From positions 1-45,840 of the forward strand of contig NZ_ARWG02000003.1 in assembly GCF_000384335.2 (NCBI RefSeq): DNA of 45,840 bases. Direction: 5' to 3'. The notes under the pieces are model-generated. The model saw nothing but the letters and a program-made list of their open reading frames with translations, was not told where the DNA came from and made no database searches. Source of the DNA: Hyphomicrobium sp. 99. Lineage in GTDB: Bacteria; Pseudomonadota; Alphaproteobacteria; Rhizobiales; Hyphomicrobiaceae. Of this stretch, positions 15,661 to 26,285 are shown in pieces; within the stretch, counting starts at the first letter, position 1; the number at the start of each line of letters is the position of its first letter. The position numbers and the translations under genes are program-made.

Positions 15661-18600
15661 TTATTTCCCTCTGCGGCCGAGGATATATTCGAGAGGCGAA
15701 ACGTCTTCGCCTTCGTTGCTGCGCATCAGAGCATCGACCCCGCGATTGACCTGCGTTGCCGGGAGCCCCGTCGCCAAGCCCGTCGCGTTGATGATGCCTT
15801 TGATGTCTTTCGGCTTGATCCCGGCAAGTCCATCTTCCGAGAGCGGCGCGGTCAGAACATTGAACAGACCGATTGCCCCCTTGCCCGCATCGCCAATGAT
15901 GCCGCCATATGCGCCGCCACCATCGAAGCCCTGCAAGGCGCTCGCGCCATCGCGAACGAACGGTATCGTGCCCATGACGCTCAGGCCGGTTTGCTTCGCG
16001 AGGAACTTCGCCCAGCCGTCCTTTTTATCGTCTTCGCCGTCATCGCCGCCAGGAAGCTGACCACGGATCGCGGCCATTATGACGGCCTCAAGCGTGAACA
16101 GGAAAACCATGTCGACCGTCCATGACATTACCTCGACGGCCGATCTGGCGCTTACGCCTTCCTGCTGTAGCGTCCGCGATGCCTTGCCGGTCCGCTCGTA
16201 GGCGACGTTGAACTTGGCGAACATATAGGAGCCGAGCGCCGTAAACAGCCGCACGACATCATTCTGCCGCGCCGTGCGAGTGACAGAGCCGCGCTCGATA
16301 GCCGAGCGGTCAGAGAACAGGCCAGAAGCTTGCGCCCTTTTCACAACGTCGTCCGCATGAGCGATTGCTTTCGCCTCATCGTTACCGAAGCGGCGCAACC
16401 CCTGCTGATACCCGGCAAGCCAGGACGGAATGTCGACCGTGTACCACTGAACTTTAGTCATCAGCCAGAACGACAGCGGCCCGATCCATTCCGATTTAAT
16501 ATCGCCCCACCGCGACGCGACCGGCCCCATCTTCGGATCGTTGTAGAAATCGTTGATGTCCTTATTGAACGTCGTGGCGCGCGTGCTCATGAACGCCGAC
16601 TTTGCCGTGATGTCAGCGATAGCGCCCGGCCGCAGTGATGCTTGGAGCCCGCGCACGAAGTCGCGCTTGCCGAGCACGACCATTGTCTGCGACAGGCCCG
16701 AAATCTGAGACGCGACGGTCACGAGGTTGAATGCGAGCTTTGCCGCCGTAAAGTTCGACTTCAGAGAACGCGCCGCGCGGCCGACAAAATCACCAGACCG
16801 TAACTCGCCCTCCGCAACGTCCTTGAGCCAAAGCTCAAGAGCATCGAAGTCTGCCTGTTTGCCCGTCTCTGTGAACGCGTCACGGATGCGGCCATCTTGC
16901 AGAATGCGCCAGGAATTGGCGACCGGCTCGCTCAATTCCAGATCGTAGATCACTTGATTGACGTGCCTATGAAGCACGGACATATCAAGCTCAACGTCGC
17001 GCCCCGACGACTGCGCGCGTTCCTTCAAATGCCCGTTGCGCGTCTGCGCTTTGCCGAAGCGGCCAGCCTGCAATGACTGCGCAATTTCTTGCGTCTGATC
17101 ATCCCGAGCCAGCGACGAAAGACGCGGGTCGTATTTGATCGGATAATAGCCGCCCGCGAGCGTCTTGCCGCCGATTGTGACCGGCGAGCCTTCCACCCGT
17201 TTCGGCTCTACGCCCGTCGTCCGCCTCTCGCGTGCCGCTATGTCATTCCAGAACGACCCAACGTAATCCCACACCGATTGCACGAAGTCAGCATCGCGCT
17301 CGTCGAGCGTCGCCAGGATCGCAGCGACTTGCGCCTCTGTAAACGATCCGCGCACCTTCGGATCGGTAAGCCGCTGCATGTTGCCTTCGTTGCCGGTATT
17401 GAGCGCGACAGCGATCCGTTCCCACTTCGAGAGCGCAAACCCGATTTCAGGCATGTGTCGACGCACGGCCATTTCCCGCCGTTCGGCCTTCGAATAGACC
17501 GAGTAAAGCCCTTCGAGCGCCGTCGCCGCCTTTTCCTTGCGCACGATTAGACGGCTCATCGCGGCGTCGATTGGTGCCTTGATATTGCGGTACGCAGTCC
17601 CGGCATCCTTGAACCCGTCGATTTCCCGCAGGAGCGTCGTCGCGTTTAGCACTAGGTCAAGGAACTGCCGGGCACCGTGGCGAATAGCTTCGGCCTTCGT
17701 CTTGACGCGCCCAGGCGGACGCTTCTTTACGTTTGCCTCGAAGGCTTCCGCAATCTCAGTCACGACCTCATCGAGCGCGCGTTCATTCTGCGCATCGATC
17801 AGCTTGTCCCATCGCGTCGCTACGTGCTCGAGGTTTTTCAGGCTATCGATCACGCCGCGAAGCTGTTCGACCGGCAGAGTTTTGTAAGGCTTGCGCGCCG
17901 CGTCAGAGAGCACGCTTTCGGGAATAGAAATTTCGTTCTCACGCCCCGCCGCCTTCATCGCCTCAATGAAAGCATTGAGAGTGCCGCGCCGCTGTTCGGC
18001 CGCGCCGCTGATCTTGCGGAAGTCGTACCGTTCGAGAATTTCGTCGATAGCGCCCAGGTAATCGATAGTCGCGTTTTCGCGCCGACCAGCGCCAGCGATA
18101 CGCTCGCGCGTCGACTTGCTGTTCAAACGCTTGACGTAGTTTTCAGCCTTCTCGACTTCTTCGGCTACCTTGCGCGATTCCGTGTAGAGCGCGTGATTGA
18201 TCAACTGCCGCCGCTTTGCGTCGATCAGGTTCGCGACGAGCTCGTTGTAACCGGCCGTATGCGTCTCTACCGGCGTCGTCGCAATGAACTGGCCGCCGTC
18301 CGCACCGAACCGGCGCTCTGTGCGCTGGACGGTTTGGTCGCGGCTTTCGAGCTTGGCGTTACGATCCTCGATTGCCTTCGCCAGAGCGTCGGGCGACGCC
18401 TCGCCCTTCGCCACCGCGCGCGCCTTCGCCTCGATACGCCGGTTCGCGTTCTTGAGCCAAATGCTGTTTCGCGCCAGTTGTGCGGCGAGACGTTCGGCTT
18501 CTTCAGCCGCCGCGCGTTCAGCCGCAAGGAAACGGCCCGAAGCCGTCGCGTCTCGCACGCGCATGCGGGCAATCGTCAGGCGCGCGGATGCTCGCGCTTC

Positions 18601-21600
18601 TTTCGCAGTCAATGCGGGCTCGCGTTCCGCGACCTCGGAAACAGCTTTAAGTTCTGCTGCGATCCATTGGCCGCGCTTGTCGACGTGAACCGCGTCCACC
18701 GCTTCCGCTTCGAGCGAGCCGTCGTTCAGCACGTCGCCGTGACGATCACGCATAATGCGATCCGTCTCGGCCTCGATTGCCTCCGTGCGTTTTGGCGCGC
18801 GCTCCATCGCCTGAATCATTTCATCGCCGCTATCGAAGCCAAACCATCCAGCCGCTTCGTCGGGATCAATGCCGCCGTCGACCGTGTAGATCGTTTGCTT
18901 GCCGCGTGGCAAAGTTTTGAGAACGCCCGAGCCGTAACGAGCGACAAGGATTTCTTTCGACAGCCTCATGTCTGGCAGGTCTTGATCCTGGCCGTCGCCA
19001 AGCCAGCGCTTATTGCCCATCCATTCAATCGCGCGGAAATACGGGTAAGCGTTGACCTCCTTGGTAACTTGCGCCTTGACCTTCTCGCGCTCCTTTTTGA
19101 ACCATTCCTCTTTTTGCCGTTTAATCGGCTCCATAATTTCGCGTAGCAGGCGAGCTTTGGCGCTATCCTCGGCCTGCTGGCGTAGCTTCATCAGATTGGC
19201 GTACTCGGCCGCCGTAAGCCCAAGCTGCTCAGCCGTCGCGAAGACAGGCGTCGAGCCGCCTATGTTCCCTTGCGCCTTGGCGATTTCCTCATCCGTCGCA
19301 ATCATCCGATCGAATACGCCCCGGATCTGATCCGAAGGCTTGACGTTCAGTCCCGCCAACCGCTGATAAATCGACACGAGCCAAGCCCGGAACTTCTCGA
19401 AGGCAGAGCGCAATTCCTCATTCGGCGCGCGGCCCTCCATCAGATAGGCTTCAAACCCGCGCGCAAACTGCTCTTGGCCGCCGACGACAAGCGCGCGATC
19501 CTTTACCGCGTCGCCGGTCGTACCGTTGTCCAGCCATGCCGTCACGTCTTCTACGGTCACTGTAACGCCATCGGTCGACCGCGTTGCGTCTTTCGCCACA
19601 GCGTCGGCGTTCTCGCGCCACCACTCACGCACGGCCTTGATCTCCGCAGCCGCGTGCGGCTCACCGCGCGCCGCAAGATCCTCCAACACGGTCAAGAAGA
19701 AATGGCCGCTTTCATGGACGACGGTCGACAGGTTCGCCGTCTCGAACAGGCGAATGATCGACTCGCCACTGCTGACACCGGCAGAAGGGAATTGGATCGA
19801 GCCGCGAGCGCCCTGATTGTATGAGCGGCCCTCGAATTTCGGGTGCAGCGTGGCAGTCTCGCCCGGCGTCGGATAGTCGATCTCTCGCACGTCGAAGACT
19901 TCGGACACCGACGCACCGGCCTTGCCCTTGCTATAGCCGACAACGCTGTCATAGCCAGCCTCGCGTACTGCATGAGCAATCACGTTCTCTTGCAGGGCGT
20001 ATCGAAGCTGATTGCCCTGCTTACTGTTCGCGATGATCTCATAAGCCAGCGTTGGATCTGCGCCATGTTCTTCAAGGAAGTTCGAAACATTTTCCTCGAA
20101 CAGCCCAGGCTCGCGAAGCATATGCTTCGACGTGACGACGGCCATAACGGCGCGGTCAAGTTCCTTCATCGCGCCCTTGCCCTTGAGCGCATTCCATGCA
20201 GCCTCGGGAGCCTTGCCGCCCGTCGCGCCCTTCACAAACAGCGGGCGCTTTAGGATCGTTTCACCGCGCGTCTCTACCGGCCCGCCGTAAGCACCGCCAA
20301 CCGAACCCTTGCCGCGATAATACTTCGCATTCTTTGAGCCGACAGGGAGATAGAAGACGCCCGTTCGGACGGACGTTGCTCCGATCTGTTCCGGCTTCTG
20401 GTAGCGAACCAAATCGATCAGCAAGCCGTCATCGGTGATTGACGCGCCTGCCGTGTTTGCAACGGCCTCAGAGAATAGCGGATCAGATGGAAGCTCCACA
20501 GACATATCGATGCGGCGCGCCTGATCTGGCGTAACTTGCAGCGCTTTAAATGCCCCGCCGTGCTGGGTTGAGCGAACGACAATAACCTTGTTGTCGGGAA
20601 CGTCGGCCGTATTCCAAGGCGGCGGGATAGTGCCCTTCTCAGGCGGCTTGCCAAGTGCTTCTGCCGCATAGCGTTGGCGCATATCATCGGCGCGCTGCAT
20701 GCGATCACGCGTCTGAATGTTGCGCGCTTCGGCCTCGCCAGCGATGCGCCTATAATATTCGTACTTAGCCGCATAGATCAGATCCGCATGCGCGGCGCGG
20801 ATTTTTGGCTCCAATTGATCAATTCGAGCTTCGAGCTTAACGCGCTCTTCCGCGCTCGGAGAGCCGTCAAGCTTTTTCGCTATGGCTTCCCACTCAGCGA
20901 CGTATTGACTGATCTCGCGCTTTATTTCTTCGACCGTCACGCCTTCATACAGTTCGCCCATTTCGAGATTGCCGCCGTGCGCAAATCCTTCCTGATCTTG
21001 GATCACGTGCGCAATCTCATGCAGCAGAATAGAACGCGCGTGGACGAGGGTCTTACCCTGGACCTCAATGCTGTTCCCGTCCCATAGCCCCCCCGCTTCC
21101 GCGTTCGGGTTGATTTTGAATTTTACGGGAATGCCTTTGAAAATCGTATAGGCATCGAACAGCTTCGAATGATCGAGAAGCTCGCCAAGCGTGCCGTCGA
21201 ATCGCCAGCCGGACTTTGTTTTAGTCAGCGCGTTTTGTTTGATTGTAGCGTCAGCGTCGCTTATTTCGAACCGCCACTGACCGTCAGGCCCGACGAAGAA
21301 CCCGGTTTCGTCATAGATCTCATCTCGCGTCGCCCCAGCGGCGCGCATGAGAACGGCCTTGCTCAATGCCTCAAGTTCGACCGTCTTCGCGCTGATCCCG
21401 GCAAACTGATTGAACGACGACGCACCGGCCTTCTCCAAGGCTTTGCGGATCGTCGCATCATCGTCGTCTAGCGACACGCCGACTTCTGCAAGATGCTCTT
21501 CGATGCCGCTCAGATCCCTTGCGCGTTCAATCGCGGGGTCAATCGCATCATGCGCTGAATACTGAGCGCTTCCGGACAATTCCGCGTCGATAGCATCCCA

Positions 21601-23940
21601 CAGCGCCGCCGTAATATCCGGCGTCTGTCGACCTTCTTCGACCGCGCGCAGATATTCCTGTACTGCCGGATTGTCGGCCATGTAGCCGCGCTCTATCGCA
21701 GCGAGCGCTACGTCGTCGGCCCCGAACCGCTTTCCGTCGCCAGACCCGAGCATTGACGACTGACCGGCGACGAAGCCCTTGCGCGCAAGCCGCAACGACT
21801 TTTTGCCCTTGCCGCGATTAACGACCGTGGCATCGCGCGCCGCAAGTTCGCCACCCGCGTCATTGATGCCGCCGTAATCGGAAATGAACTCGAGCAACGT
21901 CTGCCGCTTGTCGCTGAGCGTCCTTGCCGCGCGCGCTTCGGCCAGCGTTCGCGTCAGCGCGTCAACATTGCGAAACTGCATTCCTTCCGGAATGGAACCT
22001 TTGATTTGCGGCAGCGGATACTGCTGCATAAATTCTTCTGTCGTCAGCCCCGAGCGCAGCGCCATCACGCGGTAAAACGCGGGATAAAGCATTGCTTCAG
22101 TCGTGGCGACATCGGTCGACCGCCCGGCCAAGCGAAGCCGCGACACCATCGTATCGTATATCTCTTGCTCGAACGACCGAAGTTCCTCGTTCCTCAAGCG
22201 GAGATCTTCAGCAAGCTGCCATGCTTCTTCGAGCGCATCGCTGACCTTTGCGTTGAACTCTGCCGCCTCCCCAAACGTCTTTTCGTTCGGATCGAACCGC
22301 ATGTTGTCGATCAGGAACGCGTCATGCTCTGAACCGGCAATTTGCGCCGCATACGTTGCAGTCGGGATTTGCAGATCTTGGCCGCCGTCAAGCGCCGCCT
22401 GTAGGTCTTCGCGCGTGACGCCTTCCAAACTGTCGACGAGATCGAACGGGTCAAGGTTCATCGACTGGAAGTATTCGGTGAACTTTTTCGCCGGAATGAA
22501 TACGTTCTCGACCGGCCCGTCTTTCGTCGCTTCAGCAACAAACTGGCGGAACTTCTCAGGCAAGCGATTGCGCAGCGCCGACGATTGCGCTTGTCCGGAA
22601 AGCTGCTCGAACAGCGCCTTGCGCGCCTCGGCTGATTTGGCCTTGGCCTGTGCATCGAGAAACTTTTCGCGGCCGACGCCGACGACTTCGATGGGAGCTG
22701 TTGCAAATTCTGCAATACCTTCCATCAGGATATCGCCTAGGCTCATCTGCTGACCGGAGAAGTATTGCCCGCCAGCTTCGCCAGAGGCACCCATTACCGC
22801 CTGCGTCAGCGATTGCAGGACCATGTTGCCCACAGGACTTTCCGCCAGCGTCTTGCCAGCTACGCCACCCGACAGGCCGTCCATCATGCCGACAATTACG
22901 CCTCGCACGTTGCCACGGTCGACGGCCGCTTTCATCAGTTCTGGGTTTGAGATCGCCGCAAGCGCGTCTTCAGGCTTCGAAATATCAAGGCCATGTTCCT
23001 TGAACAAATCGGCCGGCGCAGTTCCCATTTCCGTCGCAGCCGAAGTCGCGCCCAAAGTGACGGCACCGGCAATAGGGTTTCCCGTTCCAATCGTGACGGC
23101 CGTTGCCGCAGCGAGGGAGGGAAGACTTTCGGCCGCCGTCTCAGCGGCAAACGCTGCAAATGCTTTAGGGTCTTTGGCAATCGCCTGCATGTAGGAGCCG
23201 AAATCTGCCCACACGTCGCCGGACGGCTTGACTTCCGTCCAGATCTCGCGCCCACGCGCACCGGCAGGCGACATCGGGATCTCAGCAATGCGCTTATTGA
23301 TCAGCCCGACTTGCTGCTGATAATAGGCGGCGGTATTCTTCGCCGCGTCAGGCCCAGCGGCAAATTCGGAAAACCGCGACGTGGCGTAGCGAGAACCGGC
23401 CTTGAACAAGTCGATTGGATCTGGAACGCGTTTGTAAATCAGATTGCCGTTCTTATCGCGAACGTCAGTCTCACTCGCCAGGATGTCGCCAAACGACTGC
23501 TGCTGATCCTGATAGCGCTCCGTCGCGGCGTTCGCCATTAGCTGATTGTAAGCCATCGGCACGCGGTCGACGCCGCGCGATATGGCATTCTTCGCAGCTA
23601 CGAACGGCGTTTCCCACCACGACAGATTTGAAAGATCGTCTTTCGCAACGGCGGCATTCTCAGGGTTGCGCAGCCATTGGGTCAGACGCGGCGAACTCGA
23701 GAGGATCGTCGAGTTTTTCTGCCGTGCGATTTCCGCTTGGAAAACGCTGCTAAACTCTTGCACCATAGCCAGCGGCGGAACCGGCGAGCCGCTGATTTTT
23801 GCGAACTCGTTCGCGAGATTTATATGTCCCGCAACCTCGTCAGGCTTGCCGTCCGTCGTGGAGAGCACGACGTTCGCGGCCCCCACGTTGCTCTGCTGCT
23901 GCTTAGCTTTCCAGGTTTCGTAGTCTGCAAGCGTGTCCAT
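15661..23940 (-). CDS. Giant internal virion 'polyvalent' protein with two zinc-protease-like motifs
   Basis: This 2759-residue protein is in the position of T7 gp16 and is probably ejected into the host at infection. Ala/Gly-rich hydrophobic stretches (about 270-420) could span membrane. Around residue ~975 is HEIAHVIQ within a large-polyvalent-protein domain. About 1270-1370 (ending GYDSVVGYSKGK...SEVFDVREIDYP) resembles ADP-ribosyltransferase-like ends of phage polyvalent proteins. Around ~1410 is HESGHFFLT, a second HExxH-type motif. Long Arg/Glu/Ala coiled coils follow (about 1600-2100), and a hydrophobic helix lies near 2660-2680. I see no transglycosylase motif; wall cleavage is supplied by the next gene upstream. 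Functions beyond virion location are inference. Confidence 0.8.
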   Translation of the reverse strand: MDTLADYETWKAKQQQSNVGAANVVLSTTDGKPDEVAGHINLANEFAKISGSPVPPLAMVQEFSSVFQAEIARQKNSTILSSSPRLTQWLRNPENAAVAKDDLSNLSWWETPFVAAKNAISRGVDRVPMAYNQLMANAATERYQDQQQSFGDILASETDVRDKNGNLIYKRVPDPIDLFKAGSRYATSRFSEFAAGPDAAKNTAAYYQQQVGLINKRIAEIPMSPAGARGREIWTEVKPSGDVWADFGSYMQAIAKDPKAFAAFAAETAAESLPSLAAATAVTIGTGNPIAGAVTLGATSAATEMGTAPADLFKEHGLDISKPEDALAAISNPELMKAAVDRGNVRGVIVGMMDGLSGGVAGKTLAESPVGNMVLQSLTQAVMGASGEAGGQYFSGQQMSLGDILMEGIAEFATAPIEVVGVGREKFLDAQAKAKSAEARKALFEQLSGQAQSSALRNRLPEKFRQFVAEATKDGPVENVFIPAKKFTEYFQSMNLDPFDLVDSLEGVTREDLQAALDGGQDLQIPTATYAAQIAGSEHDAFLIDNMRFDPNEKTFGEAAEFNAKVSDALEEAWQLAEDLRLRNEELRSFEQEIYDTMVSRLRLAGRSTDVATTEAMLYPAFYRVMALRSGLTTEEFMQQYPLPQIKGSIPEGMQFRNVDALTRTLAEARAARTLSDKRQTLLEFISDYGGINDAGGELAARDATVVNRGKGKKSLRLARKGFVAGQSSMLGSGDGKRFGADDVALAAIERGYMADNPAVQEYLRAVEEGRQTPDITAALWDAIDAELSGSAQYSAHDAIDPAIERARDLSGIEEHLAEVGVSLDDDDATIRKALEKAGASSFNQFAGISAKTVELEALSKAVLMRAAGATRDEIYDETGFFVGPDGQWRFEISDADATIKQNALTKTKSGWRFDGTLGELLDHSKLFDAYTIFKGIPVKFKINPNAEAGGLWDGNSIEVQGKTLVHARSILLHEIAHVIQDQEGFAHGGNLEMGELYEGVTVEEIKREISQYVAEWEAIAKKLDGSPSAEERVKLEARIDQLEPKIRAAHADLIYAAKYEYYRRIAGEAEARNIQTRDRMQRADDMRQRYAAEALGKPPEKGTIPPPWNTADVPDNKVIVVRSTQHGGAFKALQVTPDQARRIDMSVELPSDPLFSEAVANTAGASITDDGLLIDLVRYQKPEQIGATSVRTGVFYLPVGSKNAKYYRGKGSVGGAYGGPVETRGETILKRPLFVKGATGGKAPEAAWNALKGKGAMKELDRAVMAVVTSKHMLREPGLFEENVSNFLEEHGADPTLAYEIIANSKQGNQLRYALQENVIAHAVREAGYDSVVGYSKGKAGASVSEVFDVREIDYPTPGETATLHPKFEGRSYNQGARGSIQFPSAGVSSGESIIRLFETANLSTVVHESGHFFLTVLEDLAARGEPHAAAEIKAVREWWRENADAVAKDATRSTDGVTVTVEDVTAWLDNGTTGDAVKDRALVVGGQEQFARGFEAYLMEGRAPNEELRSAFEKFRAWLVSIYQRLAGLNVKPSDQIRGVFDRMIATDEEIAKAQGNIGGSTPVFATAEQLGLTAAEYANLMKLRQQAEDSAKARLLREIMEPIKRQKEEWFKKEREKVKAQVTKEVNAYPYFRAIEWMGNKRWLGDGQDQDLPDMRLSKEILVARYGSGVLKTLPRGKQTIYTVDGGIDPDEAAGWFGFDSGDEMIQAMERAPKRTEAIEAETDRIMRDRHGDVLNDGSLEAEAVDAVHVDKRGQWIAAELKAVSEVAEREPALTAKEARASARLTIARMRVRDATASGRFLAAERAAAEEAERLAAQLARNSIWLKNANRRIEAKARAVAKGEASPDALAKAIEDRNAKLESRDQTVQRTERRFGADGGQFIATTPVETHTAGYNELVANLIDAKRRQLINHALYTESRKVAEEVEKAENYVKRLNSKSTRERIAGAGRRENATIDYLGAIDEILERYDFRKISGAAEQRRGTLNAFIEAMKAAGRENEISIPESVLSDAARKPYKTLPVEQLRGVIDSLKNLEHVATRWDKLIDAQNERALDEVVTEIAEAFEANVKKRPPGRVKTKAEAIRHGARQFLDLVLNATTLLREIDGFKDAGTAYRNIKAPIDAAMSRLIVRKEKAATALEGLYSVYSKAERREMAVRRHMPEIGFALSKWERIAVALNTGNEGNMQRLTDPKVRGSFTEAQVAAILATLDERDADFVQSVWDYVGSFWNDIAARERRTTGVEPKRVEGSPVTIGGKTLAGGYYPIKYDPRLSSLARDDQTQEIAQSLQAGRFGKAQTRNGHLKERAQSSGRDVELDMSVLHRHVNQVIYDLELSEPVANSWRILQDGRIRDAFTETGKQADFDALELWLKDVAEGELRSGDFVGRAARSLKSNFTAAKLAFNLVTVASQISGLSQTMVVLGKRDFVRGLQASLRPGAIADITAKSAFMSTRATTFNKDINDFYNDPKMGPVASRWGDIKSEWIGPLSFWLMTKVQWYTVDIPSWLAGYQQGLRRFGNDEAKAIAHADDVVKRAQASGLFSDRSAIERGSVTRTARQNDVVRLFTALGSYMFAKFNVAYERTGKASRTLQQEGVSARSAVEVMSWTVDMVFLFTLEAVIMAAIRGQLPGGDDGEDDKKDGWAKFLAKQTGLSVMGTIPFVRDGASALQGFDGGGAYGGIIGDAGKGAIGLFNVLTAPLSEDGLAGIKPKDIKGIINATGLATGLPATQVNRGVDALMRSNEGEDVSPLEYILGRRGK

Positions 23941-23997
23941 AAATCATCCCGCGCAAAAGCCTCGCACCGTTCTAGCGGGCGATGGTTGCGGGACAGA

Positions 23998-26274
23998 TCA
24001 GCGGCTAAGAACGAAGTCCTCGTAACGCTGCTCGACCTCTGCCTTGCTCGGTTTCCGGCCTAGTTCGCGTTCAAGATCGCCCGCAATCCCGCGCCTGAGA
24101 TCAATCGGGATGTCGTCATACTTGATAGCAATCTCGGCCGTGGAATCGTCTGGACGGTCAGCCAACTGGAACGCTAGGCCCGGCTTCTCGTTGGTTCCCC
24201 ACAGCATGCCGGGCGTTTTGATCACGACAGGCAAGAGAAGCTTGTTGATCATCGACTGGACTTCGATCTGCGTCGGAGCCCGGTTGTTATTGGTGCGCTT
24301 GAACGTCTCCATTTCGTCGGCCAGTGCGTTCTGGAACTTTACGACCTGCTTTGCCGCATTCTCTTTTTCCGTGCCCTTCTTGCCAGACGTCGAAATGCCG
24401 ACAGCCTCAAGCTGCGTTTGCGCCTGCGAGAACGCAGCCGACAGGTTAGTGCCGTTTTCGCGCGCCTTCCGCTTGTCCGATAGCGCATCTTGACGCCAGC
24501 CCCGCACCTTCTCCCAATCGGAATTGGAGAGCTTGTCGCGGTACTGGAACAGATCGACATTCGCGAAGCCTTCCGGATCGCTGGCGTACTCCGTTTGCAA
24601 ATCGTAAAGCGTGCGGTCGTCCGTCTTCGGCTCGCCGTGCGTGCGAAGCTTTTCCTGATAGCTCATAAGCGTCGTCATGCCCGAGGCCCCGAGCGCTTGC
24701 TGATAGTCGAGAGGGATCTTGGACAGTTCCAAGCCCGGATTTTTCATAAGCTCGCCTTCGGCCCAAGACTGCACCTGTTCGCGCTGTGCATCGATCTGCT
24801 TCTTTTGCAGCGTGTAATAGCTGCTCAAAGCCTCTTGCGTTTCCTTCCGTTCCTTCGGATTTTTGATCGCCATCAATTGCGCGTTGATGTCCGCCAAGCC
24901 TTTCGGCCCATAGTTCGGCAGCGCGGCCGTCTGCTCGTTCACGGTCCCGGCAGTGCGGAACCCGAGAACTTTGCCGGGATCGAACGACGCCACGCTTACA
25001 CGATTGCCCTGATTGCCGCCCAGGACCATGACTTTGCCGTTGCGGTCGAAGCCTTGGAAAAAGCCGACGTGTCCTTCCCATCCGTTCGGATCTCCGCGCG
25101 ACATGACGACGATATCGCCCGGCTTAGGCTGGTCAGTCGGCATTCCGAAATTGAGGAATGACCGCGCATTCAATTTGCCCGTTCCCTCAACACCAGACGC
25201 GCCGAGCACGCCATTGACGAAGGCCGCACACCAGGGCGTCACGCGCGGATCGACGTTTAGACCGGCAGAGCGTTTGATAAAGCTCGAGATCGCGCCCGCG
25301 TCCGTTCGCTCGTTCAGGCCGATAAACTTCGACGCGATCTCATTGGCATGCACGCGCGCCGGTACGGCATCGCTCTGAGCGGGCTTAGGCGCGGGATCTT
25401 CGAGGCCCATGCGCGCGGCGCGCTCGCGCGTTGGACCGGGAGCCTCGTCGTATGTCTGCGACGGGATACCGGCGACAATGCTCGCGACGTTGCGGCTTGC
25501 CTTCTCCGCAAGAATTGGAGCTTCGAGCGCCTTGTCGAGATTGGCCTTGTCGACCGCAGTCAGCGCCGCAGCATGATCGTCGATGTACGTTTTAGCGGCC
25601 AGCGGATCGGCAAGCGCAATCCGCGTCGCGATGTTCTTGTGAACACCCGACGCGAAGTCCTTCTCTTTGAGGCTCATCGTCGCGGCGTCCCAGCCGTGCA
25701 TCGCGCCCTGTTCTCGAAGTTCGAGAATACCGGCCGCGATGTTTTTATTGATCAGCGCCGGATTGTTGGCGTTCTCCAACGCGTCATTGGCAAACGTCTC
25801 AATTCGCGCCGTCGATGTTTCGTTGAACCAGCTTTTGCGCGCTTGCGCACTATGAACAACCGACTGCTGAAGGACCGACTGCAACCGGGACTGCGAGGCG
25901 TCCGAATAGCTCCGCGCCGCCCCGCCCGTCAGAGGCTTGCCAAATTCCTTGCGCTTCTCGTCGGCTTCCTTTTCGAACGCGGCGCGCGCGTCGACAGCGT
26001 TCCGGCCTTCGAGCGTCATGTATCCGCCTTCGCCGTACATTTTTTCGCGCAGCCAGTTCGAATAGGCGTTATCCGCGTCTTTCGCGCGGTTTGCGTCATC
26101 GAGCGCTTGCATTTGCGCCATTGCATCGGCCGCCTGACCCATGCCTTGCGCGAGCCCTTGCATGCCTCGCCCTGCGGCAGCGCCGAAGTCATCCGCCGAC
26201 GCGCGCACGTCAATGCCCTGCTGGAAGTTGGGCCGCAGAGAGACGGTCTGCTGATATTCCGGAACCTTGACCAC
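23998..26274 (-). CDS. Internal virion protein with NlpC/CHAP-like peptidoglycan amidase domain
   Basis: This 758-residue protein is in the position of T7 gp15. Residues 1-300 are Gln/Ala-rich and helical. About 312-440 form a cysteine amidase/peptidase-like domain (TIGR02594 type): FIGLNERTD (318-326), PWCAAFVNG with Cys349, PKPGDIVV and GHVGFF with His402. The C-terminal ~300 residues are helical and charged. It probably opens a hole in peptidoglycan for DNA ejection, a role played in T7 by gp16's transglycosylase. Thus the enzymatic domain has moved between internal core proteins. Confidence 0.85.
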   Translation of the reverse strand: MVKVPEYQQTVSLRPNFQQGIDVRASADDFGAAAGRGMQGLAQGMGQAADAMAQMQALDDANRAKDADNAYSNWLREKMYGEGGYMTLEGRNAVDARAAFEKEADEKRKEFGKPLTGGAARSYSDASQSRLQSVLQQSVVHSAQARKSWFNETSTARIETFANDALENANNPALINKNIAAGILELREQGAMHGWDAATMSLKEKDFASGVHKNIATRIALADPLAAKTYIDDHAAALTAVDKANLDKALEAPILAEKASRNVASIVAGIPSQTYDEAPGPTRERAARMGLEDPAPKPAQSDAVPARVHANEIASKFIGLNERTDAGAISSFIKRSAGLNVDPRVTPWCAAFVNGVLGASGVEGTGKLNARSFLNFGMPTDQPKPGDIVVMSRGDPNGWEGHVGFFQGFDRNGKVMVLGGNQGNRVSVASFDPGKVLGFRTAGTVNEQTAALPNYGPKGLADINAQLMAIKNPKERKETQEALSSYYTLQKKQIDAQREQVQSWAEGELMKNPGLELSKIPLDYQQALGASGMTTLMSYQEKLRTHGEPKTDDRTLYDLQTEYASDPEGFANVDLFQYRDKLSNSDWEKVRGWRQDALSDKRKARENGTNLSAAFSQAQTQLEAVGISTSGKKGTEKENAAKQVVKFQNALADEMETFKRTNNNRAPTQIEVQSMINKLLLPVVIKTPGMLWGTNEKPGLAFQLADRPDDSTAEIAIKYDDIPIDLRRGIAGDLERELGRKPSKAEVEQRYEDFVLSR

Positions 26275-26285
26275 GCGACGCCCCC

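Noticed and set aside
17677..19146. 489-codon + strand open frame antisense to the giant virion protein
   Set aside because: Long antisense frames are expected opposite Arg/Ala/Glu-rich GC-rich genes; there is no SD, no family resemblance and no operon context.
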